A DNA stretch of 64,000 nt, from NCBI GenBank assembly GCA_949752735.1, contig OX457042.1:32960289-33024288 (forward strand), read 5' to 3'. Below, piece by piece: positions 43,152 through 55,229 of this stretch (positions are counted from its first letter, which is position 1; each line of letters begins with the position of its first letter). The stretch is from Lumbricus terrestris (lineage: Eukaryota; Annelida; Clitellata; Crassiclitellata; Lumbricidae). The position numbers were made by a program, and so were the translations under genes. The notes beneath the pieces are model-generated. The model did not search any database and was not told the DNA's origin. It saw nothing but the letters and a program-made list of their open reading frames with translations.

Positions 43152-43445
43152 CATGGGCAGAGTTTTGTTTCCGTTCTTGGGGGCTGATAAAGAACATGGG
43201 CCTTTGGGGGGCTGAGACTGCCAAAAAAATAATGCTGACCTATTTTTAGCCGTCGGGTTGAAATCTCGCCAAAATTACAAAATTATACTAATTTCCCGGA
43301 CAAAAAAGGTTGATTATCTTTTTTAGTTGTTCAATTGAAGTTCTTGGGGGGGGGGGCTTAGCCCGCGAAAATATGCCATTTACGCGGTAAAAAAGATAAG
43401 TCTGCGCCTTCTTGCGCCCCTAGCCTCTGATAAATTCCGCCCATG
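43152..43445. mobile_element. hAT-like MITE, family B
   Basis: CATGGGCAGAGTTTTG to AAATTCCGCCCATG with perfect 8-bp duplications CCCAGAGG (43144-43151, 43446-43453), 140 bp downstream of the copy 3 stop. Confidence 0.9.
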
Positions 43446-43524
43446 CCCAGAGGAGGCCAAAGTCCCGTTGATTAGGGTCATATAATGTATCATGAATGAA
43501 AGTAGAACGACAACGACGTCTACA

Positions 43525-43880
43525 GGGCGGGTCGTAAAAAAGCAACCTTTAAGGCTTTCCTTTAATATTTAGTCAAAAGTGCGATTTTCAAAAAAAAAAT
43601 TCGCAGTCGTAAAGGCAATTCATATTTTACGTGAGACCGTCATATTTCAACAGGACATGTCAGGCAGAACAAAAGCTATATCAATCTTAGTGAGTCCACC
43701 CGCCGTTTTTCGACTATTTAAAACCATAAACCATAATTATCACAACAAAAAACAATAAAAAGGATTTTTTTATGTCACAACAGTCACATCCCAAATAATA
43801 TAATAATGCTGTTATCAAATAAACTTGAAATTTTAAGACAAATAATTATTGCCATTCAGAAAAGAAATAGGGTACCAGCG
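43525..43880. repeat. single-arm relative of the 10207 fold-back element
   Basis: CAGGCAGAACAAAAGCTATA, GTCCACCCGCCGTTTTTCGA and AAATAGGGTACCAGCGTAGC match the arm and centre of 10207-11369. Confidence 0.6.
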
Positions 43881-44298
43881 TAGCTGCATGTCACTGACTC
43901 GCTGCAGTGAAGTCAGTGTTTAAGCTACACTCTCCGCCTTGGAGGGGGAATTCAGGTTTCTTTGGGGGAGGGCGGGCGGGCGTTTTTGGCGGATGGCAAC
44001 CGCTCAGCCAGCACCCAGACACCGACGACACCCTTCTTTCACCGGACACTGCGCGTTCGAATTCCTGCTTTGTCTTCTTCTGATGGGGGAAACTTGACAT
44101 TTATACATGTAAACAGTAGCAGCTGTCGTGTGTAATAGCCTTTTGATGACGCGCTTTTGACATCGCGCTTTTGTCCAGCACGCCAATGACGGGACACCAA
44201 CCAGGTGGCTGTTTAATGTGCTTGTGCAAAACACCGGTGACAAATGTGTAGACTTAGGCGCATATGACCGTCCAGTCACTTTTATTATTTTAATGACG

Positions 44299-44360
44299 TG
44301 TGAATTCGATGAGGCCGTTCAGCTGTTGCCACTTTCTACGAGCAGATAAGGAATTTAAAA
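44299..44360 (+). promoter_or_regulatory. conserved upstream block of copy 4
   Basis: GTGTGAATTCGATGAGGCCG, TTCAGCTGTTGCC and GAGCAGATAAGGAATT match the blocks at 20801 and 51769. Confidence 0.45.
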
Positions 44361-45226
44361 AGGTAATTGTTCAAGATATGAAGACGGCTTCAGATAACAG
44401 GCCGTCAAGTACTTCTGTAACCAGATCAGAAGAGTCACGTTGACCTCACTGCAGCAGCCCTCTGGTGACATGGGGTATAATTAACTTACAATTATACACA
44501 AACCATAGTGAATAATGCACAGTTACAAGACGTACATGTATAGTTGCAACTGATGACTTATGGAATATTTACTATAAAGTCTTTTCGACAAAGTCATGCA
44601 ATGCAAAAGATGGGACCCAAATGTGACACCTGCAGATTATTCGATTCACAAATCGGTTCCGATCACCATCTATAGTAGGCCTAATAGCTAACGAAAATTA
44701 ACGAGAACAGACCAAATGAAAACATCACGAATCAAGTGCAAAGAAACTGACAGAAGTCTTGAATTCCCCCCCCCCCTCTCAGAGGAGGGGCACTAGATTA
44801 GACACTGTGGACTGCGGACAAGGTTTACAAACGCCCATACACATGACGAATCATTATAAGCATAACAAAAAAGTTTTTATTGTTCCCAAGTCAAACGTCA
44901 GCATGTAACAACTGCATCAATATTGGACTGAGTCAGGATACAAAAGGATGACTCGAGGAGACCAAGGTCCCATCTATCTACGCAACAAACATTTCTATAA
45001 TGTATCAAACATTATCACCTATGTAGGCTACCTAAAGGCGTCCAGTGAAGGTCTCCTCTGACTCATCCTCCAATTACCGAACTAAATGACACACGCAATT
45101 CAAATCGTTATCAGTTTTTCTATCTAACACTTTACCTTTCTCTAAATTTTTGTACCGTGTCTAGACGACGGCCAAAGTCATAATCGGTCTAGCCTGTTAT
45201 CATCAGCCAGAGGTGGTTTCCGTCAA

Positions 45227-45340
45227 TATATAGGCTAACTGTCCGGGAGCCTCTCACTTCTTGTTAACCTTGTACAGCCTAAACTCACGAACACGCAGCA
45301 AATTCAACAGTTCAAAAGATTCGACAGAATATAGTTTGTG
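45227..45340 (+). promoter_or_regulatory. TATA promoter and 5' UTR of pseudogene copy 4
   Basis: TATATAG at 45227, 114 bp before the ATG; UTR with AAACTCACGAACACGCAGCA closest to copy 2. Confidence 0.6.
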
Positions 45341-45935
45341 ATGGACAGAAGTAAGGCAGCTTGCTTAATTATAATATTACAAATAATTAATACAATTAAA
45401 TAATGCCTACTGTGTTTTAACTTAACACTCTTCTGTTTCAACTGGCACACCAACTGTAGCTTGACTTATGGTTCCAGTAACTAAAGATTGTTACATTAGG
45501 ACTGTCTTTTGTTTCAGCTATAGCTGTAGCTATCGCTGTGACCATTCGGTGGCAAGTTAAGACTCCTTTGTTTCAAATTAGGCCTACTGACTATAGCTAT
45601 CAGGACTTGATTTCTGCAACTGATAACGTTCGTCTACGTTTGGCTTAGGTCCTTCTTAATGTAACCTTGGATTAATGTAACACTGAAAAGGTAGAACTCA
45701 CCGGAATAAGATAGAATGAAAGTGAAGGAAATCATGACATTAATAATGGAAAGGAATCGAATCGAATTGATTGGAATACAAAGAATTCAATGGAATATGC
45801 AGAATATAGGCCTACTTTAATCAGCACTGATATATCGGTCCAATTTGGTTAAGTATTATGTTAAGTATTTGCATCAGTATAGAAAAAGATGATATGGTAT
45901 AGCATTAAACTGAATTGATTAGAATTGAATATAAT

Positions 45936-46165
45936 TACTACTACTGCTACTACTACTACTACCACCACTACTACTAGGTACTACTACAACAACAACCACT
46001 ACTACTAGGTACTACTACTACTACTATCACTGCCATTATCATCTTCACTGTCAGCATAATTTTCATCATCATCATAATCATCAAAGGAAGAGAAGAAGAA
46101 GAAGAAGAAGAGGAAGAGGAAGAAGAAGAAGAAAAGAAAAAGAAAAAGAAAAAGAAGAAGACCAA
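45936..46165. repeat. (TAC)n/(ATC)n/(GAA)n triplet locus in intron 1 of copy 4
   Basis: Shorter homologue of the triplet arrays at 12640-13300, with the same right flank (ACCAATTTATATTTC). Confidence 0.9.
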
Positions 46166-46502
46166 TTTATATTTCATCAAAGGCACCTGCAGGCTGACAT
46201 ACAAACATATTAATCGCTTTCAGCATTTAAACAAAGCCGTTATCGGTTTCCTGATTCTACGAGCTGAGGCGTCTAAGACAGATGCAGAGTTTCCAACTTG
46301 GAGGACGACTGTTAAGCGTTGAGACAGATGGATATACAATTATACATACATGTATAGGTCTCACGTTGGTCACCTTTGACGTGACAAATCTTGTCTTTTA
46401 GTTCTTGTATAAACTCAGATGATAAGGTGTGCCAGTCTCTGCGGTTTGGACTGCAAGGGACGAAACTTATTTATTTATTTATTCTAATCATTTCTGGCAT
46501 TT

Positions 46503-46715
46503 GCTATAACGCCGCTTCAAGCTATTTCTACTCAGAGGCGCACCAGACTACAGCGCAGACACTGCATCGCAGTTTCACGCCGAAGCGCAGAAGCAATTGC
46601 GAATGAAGGACTTGCTCAAGGTGCCTACGTGGCGGCTTGAGGTGTAGGTCTATTCTAATCTGGAACCCTCCGGCTCCAAGGCACCGAACCCACCACTACA
46701 CCAGCGCGCCCCAAA
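46503..46715 (-). repeat. SINE family 1 in intron 1 of copy 4
   Basis: Same orientation and flank as 13570-13757 (AAATGGTGCGATTTTGAGAT to the right). Confidence 0.85.
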
Positions 46716-47079
46716 TGGTGCGATTTTGAGATTATGAGCACAAATTGAGCATGTTTGCTTTCCTTAAGACGAGTTACCTTATCCGCTGCAGCACCTGAGT
46801 TTTCCTATGTTAAATGCCTGTTCGATGTTGCGAATGTTACGGAATGTACATAGTATGTGGTAGTAATAGTAGGCTAGTAGTAGTAGTAGTCAGGGCTGTA
46901 ATCAAGGGTATACGCGGGTATACGGCGTATACTCACCTCCGGGGAAAAAATGACAGTGTACACTCACCTAAAAAAACGAGGGTACATGCGGGTATGCAGC
47001 GCGTATACCCACCTCAGTAAAACCAAGTCAAACACGGCTGCAGCGTGTACTTACCTCAAAAGTTCTGAGTACAGCACTG

Positions 47080-47374
<295 letters not shown>

Positions 47375-47643
47375 TTTATAATAGTAAAAACATATGCAGT
47401 TCTTGAGGAAATGCTCATCAGATTCCAATTTCATAGCGACCTCATCTGCAATCACACTTTTCTCTGCTGTGAGACAGTCTAAGCGTAGGCTACTTTTATA
47501 CAGGTTAATTAATCATAGGGACAGATTTTCTGGATACTTTTTAGCCTAATTTCCATTTTGTTTTAAAGCGCCATCGCTCGACACCTTGAGACACCGCCTA
47601 GACACCGGTACAATAAAAGTTGCTTAGACCTTACAGTTTACAC

Positions 47644-47988
47644 CAGTGGTTCCAACCTTTTTTTACTTTAGGGCCACTTTTTCTAAGTTGGACGACGCCA
47701 GGGTCACTTTTTCTTAGGTGAAGGACATTAGAGGGTCACAAGGCTGAAATTTAATTAGCTAAAAGAATATAAAATTGCTACAATTGATTCAATATAGAAT
47801 GTTTTATGTTATTTACAGACGTCAAAATAAAATAATTTGTAATAGAAAATAATTATGTGTTCTATCCTGTCCAAAATGTCAATTTTTTTCGTATATTTCG
47901 TATAAATTCTTTAAGATGAGGGCCATTTTTGTGACCTGGCGGGCCACTTTTGGCTCGCGGCCCACGAGACACGGGTTGGGAAACGCTG
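47644..47988. mobile_element. hAT-like element (CAGTGGTTCCAACC)
   Basis: Ends CAGTGGTTCCAACC and GGTTGGGAAACGCTG with perfect 8-bp duplications GTTTACAC (47636-47643, 47989-47996). Internal GGGCCACTTTT words. Non-coding. Confidence 0.92.
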
Positions 47989-48039
47989 GTTTACACATTA
48001 TACCCTGTAGCGTCGTGTAATACATTAGTCTAGGCCACT

Positions 48040-48789
48040 ATTATAAGGCCGTAGCCAGGATTTGATTTCGGGGGTGTTCACTGTTTACCAACTTTTTTCG
48101 GCCAAATTTTCTGACGACCTCGAAATTTATGATGACCTTCTTTTAGTCGTCACATGCTTTTCGCAGGATCTTTCGCCTGAAAGCCGTTCACGGCGGAGTA
48201 AAACAAACTAATATCCTGCTTTTTCTTCTAACACCCGATCTTCTTCGTGCTCTGGGCGGCCAATAACCTACATTCACATTGCACACTGTAGTTCTTACTG
48301 TTCTTACATTTGGCTATTTGCTAGGAGATGCATCATATTAGGCTATTCCTAAATTTCTCAATTCGGGGGGTGGGGTGTTGTGGCTTCTGCCTCCCTGGGC
48401 CGCCGTTCGCTGCGCTTAGCTATGTGTGGCGACTTCCTTGTTCCCTTCTCACGTACTGTGACCCTGTCGAATGACCTCCCGTTGCACTCCGCTCGCTCAC
48501 TCATGACTCTGCTGGCTCTTTCCATAGTACCTTTTTTTTAACCAGACCTGGGTTGGGAGCGACTCATAGTAGAGATCTTGAAGGGGTGCTGTATAAATTT
48601 ATGTAATTGATTGATTGATTGACTGACTGACTGATTGATTGATTGATTGACTGACTGATTGATTGATTGAATATTTATTCTTGTATCGGAAAAGTGTTTA
48701 TTTTAGAATTGTGAACAACCATTCTAATAATGGCAATATCCAACGCTATGACTCTGATAATTACAATTTAACGTTAATGTTTAGATGAT
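48040..48789. other. spacer with partial family C MITE and (TGAT)n
   Basis: AAGGCCGTAGCCAGGATTTG at 48046 begins a truncated family C element; a (TGAT/TGAC)n tract is at 48607-48670. No gene seen. Confidence 0.55.
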
Positions 48790-49255
48790 GTCCCTGATAA
48801 CATCGTCGTCTACAAACAACCACAGCAAGGATACAGAATTTCCAATCAATATACTGATCTCGTGGTACGTGAGATGCATCCAAACATGGGGCCATCGTCA
48901 GAAGTGTCACCGCCGATTACTACATTTACAGCCTTCACACCGGACTCCAGGCAAGTCACCACTTCGTGTCTCTGGAACAATACTGTTCTATAGACCTACG
49001 TCCTCTTTTTGCGGAACCGAGAAAACATTTCTAAGATATGCCGTCAAAATATATTTTCACGGTTTCAAAGTAAATGTTATGTGTATTTCTATTATAATTA
49101 TTGACCAATTATGACTCACGTGGTCCGAAGAGCTTCTGGAATTTGCTATGCAAATAGCACTTAATAATTCCAGGACACGCCATAGTAGGCCTATAGACTT
49201 AATTGCAGTTCTTAGACGCTGTCTAAATTTCAGGACGTAGAACTATAGATGGCAC

Positions 49256-49398
49256 CATAGGTGTAATCACGTCCTAAAAGTTGGGGGGACCATAATGAAT
49301 CACGTCCTAAAAGTTGGGGGACATAATAATAAAGTTAGGGGACCACTCAAAAGTTGGGGGACGCGTCCCGTGGGTCCCATAGGGTGGTTGCGCCTATG
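49256..49398. mobile_element. MITE, family D
   Basis: CATAGGTGTAATCAC to GTGGTTGCGCCTATG with perfect 8-bp duplications GATGGCAC (49248-49255, 49399-49406). Confidence 0.9.
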
Positions 49399-49534
49399 GA
49401 TGGCACTGAAAAACGCGTCAAAGAAAGCTTCTCCAGTTAAGTTCGACTGCTGAAGACATAATATCCCATGTCGGGTATAGATCTGAATGTAGCATCATGT
49501 CGATTTTCAAAAGGTCAACATAGAATCTTATAAT

Positions 49535-49721
49535 CAGGGCTTTCTTTAACGTGCAGTTGTACACAAAATGTGCAGTTCTAAACGGATTTGTGCAGTTGTA
49601 GAAGCACTTCTTAAAACTAGAAAAAAGGTAATTGTCCTCCGATTGTAAAAAAATTACCATGGAAGTTTGGAAAGAAAAGAAGGGGTTGCGCAGTTCTAAA
49701 AATTCCTTGAAAACAGCCCTG
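49535..49721 (-). mobile_element. hAT-like MITE, family A
   Basis: Reverse orientation, perfect 8-bp duplications CTTATAAT (49527-49534, 49722-49729). Confidence 0.9.
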
Positions 49722-50491
49722 CTTATAATTCTAGGGGCACGTTTTGTAATTTTCTCTTTTCACCACCTGACGATCACTAGTACTGAAATGTTTCACAACC
49801 CTCACATTATCTAACAATCCCAATCTCCCTCTTCCCTTCCAAAGTATCCCAAGCAGTACGGTACCGTAGTTGATGTATCCTGTAATCGAGGAGATTGTAA
49901 GAATGACAGACGTTGACTGTAGTGGTCTAAGCAAGGATACGAAAAACATCTGCTCCACATTTCTGCCACTGTTCACAAGATCTTGCAAAGTCATATTCGC
50001 ATTCGGCTGAATAGCTTACTCAATTATTCCTATCCGGCCGAATTGTGATAATCCGCTATTCGGTACGGCCATAATAATATATAGGTCTATCGCAATTTAA
50101 AATTGATTAATGAAGTGGCTATTTCAAATCTGATAAGGTTTTATTGTTGTTTTAGACGAAGCCATCACCGTGCCGATGTGCAGCGAGGCCGAGAACCACA
50201 TAGACACCATCTTAAGAAACGTCGTCGCTGAATGAAAAGGATCAGAATTTCCGGATCAGGTACCGTATATGCGGGTATTTTACACACGCAAAACACGCCG
50301 AAACCAAATTCAGCCCATGCACACACCTTCAGATCCTTTAGGCCTATTATACAGGCACCCCGTGATGGCGCAATGGACTAAAGCGTGGCGGAAAAAATGC
50401 GGCGGCATTTGCAGTTTAACGTCACTGTGTGGTAACGCCCTCCTCCTTTACGAAAAGTGCGAACCTTCAAATGCGCGTAAGTCAAATGCGC

Positions 50492-50933
50492 GCCGGTGTC
50501 ACGAAATAGAGTATCCACCGTATTAATCGTATCCCCCCAAATGAAGAAAAGTCGAAAAAGTCACTTCCGCGGTTTTTTGCAAATTAATTTTCATCTGCTT
50601 TGTTTTGAACAATGACACTAACAGGTATGTTTATTCCTGCTAGATATTTTTTGCTTTGGTTTTAGAGCACTTAAAACTTTTAAAACACCTAAAAACACCC
50701 AGAGTCACTAAATAAATTCGAGTTGCCTTTCTCTGAACATTGCTTAGGAAACTTGAAACAATTAGAGTCACTTCAAATTTTGATTAGAGCACAAATTTTC
50801 AAATTATACGCATTTTTCAAAGCTGTAGTTCATCCTCCCGGATAGTCTAGACCGGTTAATTCCATCCGGAGAGATAGATTAATTCATCCTCCCGGATAGC
50901 TTTCAGGGGGATACTCCGTTTCGTGACACCGGC
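50492..50933. mobile_element. MITE, GCCGGTGTCACG family
   Basis: Ends GCCGGTGTCACGAAATAGAG and CTCCGTTTCGTGACACCGGC are long inverted repeats. A second copy is at 52672-53398. Target duplication is not clear. Confidence 0.85.
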
Positions 50934-51034
50934 AATTACGCGCGGTCAAAGGCAACGTTAGGTCACAGACTAGTGGAACCAAAGCTAGCAGGCGTCGGTT
51001 AAGTATGAATATAATTCACCAGTTCTCATTCTTG

Positions 51035-51320
51035 ACTATACAGTTGTTTAAATAGAAGCTGGATTGACGAAAATGAATGTTCCTTAAACAGAAAGTGGAC
51101 TGATGAAAAGAATTCATTATTAAATTGAAGCTGGATTGATGAAAAATAATCAGCGCGAGCATAGAAGTTGAATGGAAGAAAATGTAGTCATAATTAAATG
51201 GCAGCTGTATGGATTTGTGAAAATAATTCTTGGTAGAATAAAACGTAGAGTGATGAAAAGATATCATGCTACAATGGAAGCCGTATGCTATTGATGACAT
51301 TAGTTGTTTAGGCTAAATGG
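51035..51320. repeat. degenerate ~45-bp tandem repeat
   Basis: Units such as AATAGAAGCTGGATTGACGA and AAATGAATGTTCCTTAAACA match the arrays at 15239 and 17705. Confidence 0.75.
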
Positions 51321-51421
51321 AGTTAAATACATTGTACAATGGAAGAATATTGACAGGCAAATTTTGGAGTACGCATTGGACGGGACAGCAGCGGGTTGTT
51401 AGCGCAAAGCACCGGTGATAA

Positions 51422-51700
51422 CAAGGTCGTAGCCAGGATTGGTGTTGTTTTCCAGACCTTGAGCAAGCTGGCAAGCAACCGAATCAACTGAATAAAGGGG
51501 TTTGCAGTAGCGTCGTGAGCTCTCATAGCGGTGTTCAATCTAACCCACAGTAAAAAATTACAAAGAAATGAGTCTAAAAATGAAATCCCCTTAGTTCAGA
51601 GCCTGCATCGTGTGCTAGTAAACGCAATATATATTTCATTTTCATATTATTTCATTTCGAGGGTGTTGAAAAACATAAACATCCCATAGTTACGGCCTTG
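51422..51700. mobile_element. hAT-like MITE, family C
   Basis: CAAGGTCGTAGCCAGGATTG to AGTTACGGCCTTG with 8-bp duplications GGTGATAA/GGTGATGA. It splits the upstream block of copy 5. Confidence 0.88.
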
Positions 51701-51768
51701 GGTGATGAATATGTAGACTTACATGTAGGTGCATGTGACCGCCCAGTCAAGCTTTTTATTCGAATGAT

Positions 51769-51842
51769 GTGTGAATTTGACAAGACCGTTCAGCTGTTGC
51801 TAATTTCTACGAACAGAATACTGATAAGGAATTGAAATAAGC
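51769..51842 (+). promoter_or_regulatory. conserved upstream block of copy 5
   Basis: GTGTGAATTTGACAAGACCG, TTCAGCTGTTGC and GATAAGGAATTGAAATAAGC are nearly identical to 20801-20875. Confidence 0.45.
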
Positions 51843-52161
51843 AGCTGTAACAGATAGGGAAACGGATTCAAATAACAGGCGACTAATTTTTCTTTGTTTA
51901 TTACCAACACTTTGTCGGATATAGGCCTAGGCCTAGTAATTTTATATTTAACTATTCAAGCAAAACTTTGCCAGAAACTACGCCTACATGTACCTACCAG
52001 GGGTCGAGTTAACCTCAATTTGGCCTTTTGGTGGGATTGAATCTGCCTACTTCACAATTACCCACAAACTAGAGTGAATAATGCACGCGGTTACAAGATG
52101 TAGTTGCAAAGGAATCAGAAAAACAGACAAACAGACATAGATGTATGAGGTGATTGAGAGC

Positions 52162-52394
<233 letters not shown>

Positions 52395-52671
52395 TCAAAT
52401 CTTCGCTAGATGAGCCAAAAAGACAATCAGACGGCAACAAATTAAGTAAAGAACAAAGGACGGAAGAAGGGAAAGAAAAAAGAGATTATCAGTAGGCCTA
52501 TTGTTAGTGGTCATAATATTATAATTATTTGCTAAGGTGTTAGACGACTCTTATGAGCACCGAAGTAATAAAATAAATTTTGCTAAGATGATGCTATTGA
52601 AATTTTGAAATTAATAATATTTCTGTACACACCCCAATCCTCATTGCAAGCCTATCCTCTAGCCGGTGTCA

Positions 52672-53398
52672 CGAAATAGAGTATCCCCCGTATTAATCGT
52701 ATCCCCAAAATGAATAAAAGTCGGAAAAGTCACTTCAGCGTGTATTTTTTGGCAAATTAATTTTCATCTGGTTTGTTTTGAACAATGACACTAACAGGTA
52801 TGTTTATTCCAACTAGATAATTTTTTTTACTTTGGTTTCAGAGCACTTAAAACTTTTAAAACACTTAAAAACATTCTGAGTCACAAAATAAATTCGAGTT
52901 GCCTTTCTCTGAACATTGTTTAGGACACTTAAAACAATTAGAGTCACTTCAAATTTTGATTAGAGCACAAATTTTTCAATTATACGCATTTTTCAAAAAA
53001 GGGGATAGACTGGTTCATCTTCCGGATAGTCTAGACTCTAGACCGGTTAATTCCATCCGGAGGAATAGATTAATTCATCCCCCGCAAGGCCGTAGCTGGG
53101 GGGTATTTTGGGTGTTTGAACACCCCCCGAAATGGAAAACATAAAAAGTAATAGAATGCATTTACGAGCACATGATGTAAAAACCATGAAATAAAACCAT
53201 GAAAACACCCCCGAAATGTAAAATGCAAAAAATTGAATGAATTGGTGACATTTTGTGAAGATTTCGGCCGGATGACTAGAAAAAGGTTAGCAGTTTTTTG
53301 ACGGGAAACTGAAGAAACACCCCCGAAATCAAATCCTGGCTACGGCCTTGTGGACCCCCCGAATAGCTTTCAGGGGGGATACTCCGTTTTGTGTCACC
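52672..53398. mobile_element. MITE, GCCGGTGTCACG family, with nested family C MITE
   Basis: Same ends as 50492-50933, expanded by the family C element at 53095-53350. Confidence 0.8.
53095..53350. mobile_element. hAT-like MITE, family C, nested
   Basis: CAAGGCCGTAGCTGGG to CTGGCTACGGCCTTG, about 85% like 42404-42637 by eye. Confidence 0.85.
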
Positions 53399-54071
53399 AC
53401 ACTACGCGCCACGGCAATAGTCCGCCGCATGCTTGTTTGTCCCCTCAGAAGTCTTGATTCTCCTTCACAGAAGGTTGCTATATAGATTTAAAGTTTTAGA
53501 CACTGTTGACGCTTTAGTTATTCTGGACAAGTTCTCCAAACGCCCAAAACAAAAGGCAAATCATATGACAGAACATGGCATAGCTTTAATTGATCAAAGG
53601 TCGGCATGTAAGATGCAGCAGTTTTGGACTAATTCGGGATACAAAGAGAGGACCAGAAAAGACCAAAGGGGACCTTGATCTATCTACGAATACCACGTAT
53701 ACCAAGCTTGCTAGTTACATGTTTAACAACACTGCCATATCAGAGCTGATGCTCTCCTCTTTTATCCAGGCTTGAGACTGGCACTGGCAGAGAACAACCA
53801 GTGGCGGAGTTGGCTTACCAAGCATTTCACATAGGGCCTACCTATGTACCAAAATGAGTCTAGTGGGGCGACACGATATCCTCTTAAGACTCCAATAACC
53901 GATCGATATTATAATTATATGTCATGCACACTCAGTTCAACTCGTTATCAACTGTTTATCATCTGTAACAGTTAACCCCGTTTCTCCTAAGTTTGAAACG
54001 CGTGCCTAGGTGACGACTAACGCTATAACCGATCTGGTCTGTTATCATCGACCAGAGCTGGTTTCAGACAC

Positions 54072-54176
54072 TATATAAATGACCGCATCCTGTCGCTTCT
54101 TGTTGACTTCACCCAAACCCACGAACGCAGCAGCAGCATTCCACAGTCCGCAAGAGACTACAGAGTTGAATTTGAG
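54072..54176 (+). promoter_or_regulatory. TATA promoter and 5' UTR of copy 5
   Basis: TATATAAATGACCGCATCCT at 54072, 105 bp before the ATG; UTR AAACCCACGAACGCAGCAGC nearly identical to copy 3. Confidence 0.8.
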
Positions 54177-55026
54177 ATGGACAGAGGTAAGACAACTTGT
54201 TTAGGCCCCTATTCACAAATAATTCTCGTAACCTATTGTGTTTTCACTGAATACTCTTCTTTTCAGATGGCTCACCAGCCGTAGCTTGACTTATGATGTT
54301 TTGTCTAACAGGTTGACCGAGGTTGTAAATCTACTAACTCACCAACCGGACTTGACTTCGGCAACATATTACGTTGTTCGAGTACGTTTACTTAAGGTGA
54401 AGTGAACTTGGGTTGATAAACAATGAAAAGGCTGATATCGCTGGAATAAAATAGGATGAAAGTGAAGGGAATTATATACAGAGTGGAAAGGAATGCAATC
54501 GAATAGAATACAAAAAATTGAATGGGATAGCCAATATTCGAATTCATTTTTAATTTAAAACTATTTATTGTTCCCACAATAAGACGTAATATACAGAGAA
54601 AGTATAATAGTCAATAGTCAAATCATTCGGCAATGGATTTAGGAGACAGATTAGGGAGCAATAGGCACTCCAGAAGGGATGAATCCCGCTTAGTAGGGGC
54701 CAGGAAGAAGCTAATTAGGATGGTGGGGTGTGACTAAATAAGGGAACTAGCCCTTAATGTAACTATATCAGAATTATAGAGTAGAAATTACGTATAGATA
54801 CTGGTTAAAGCCTGAACTATAGCTTAACTAGCAAACAGAAAGCTGAGTTTAAGTATAATATAAATTAGTGTGTTGACTTAATGGAGTAGAATGTTATAAA
54901 GTGCATCAGAATACTGAAGTGAAATAGCATTAAACTGAATTGAGTGGAATTTACCATTATTATTATCGTCGTGCATGGTACGACGATAATAATAATAGGT
55001 AAATTCCACTCAATTCAGTTTAATCC

Positions 55027-55100
<74 letters not shown>

Positions 55101-55137
55101 ACATCATCAACATCATCACCATCATCACCATCATCAC

Positions 55138-55229
<92 letters not shown>

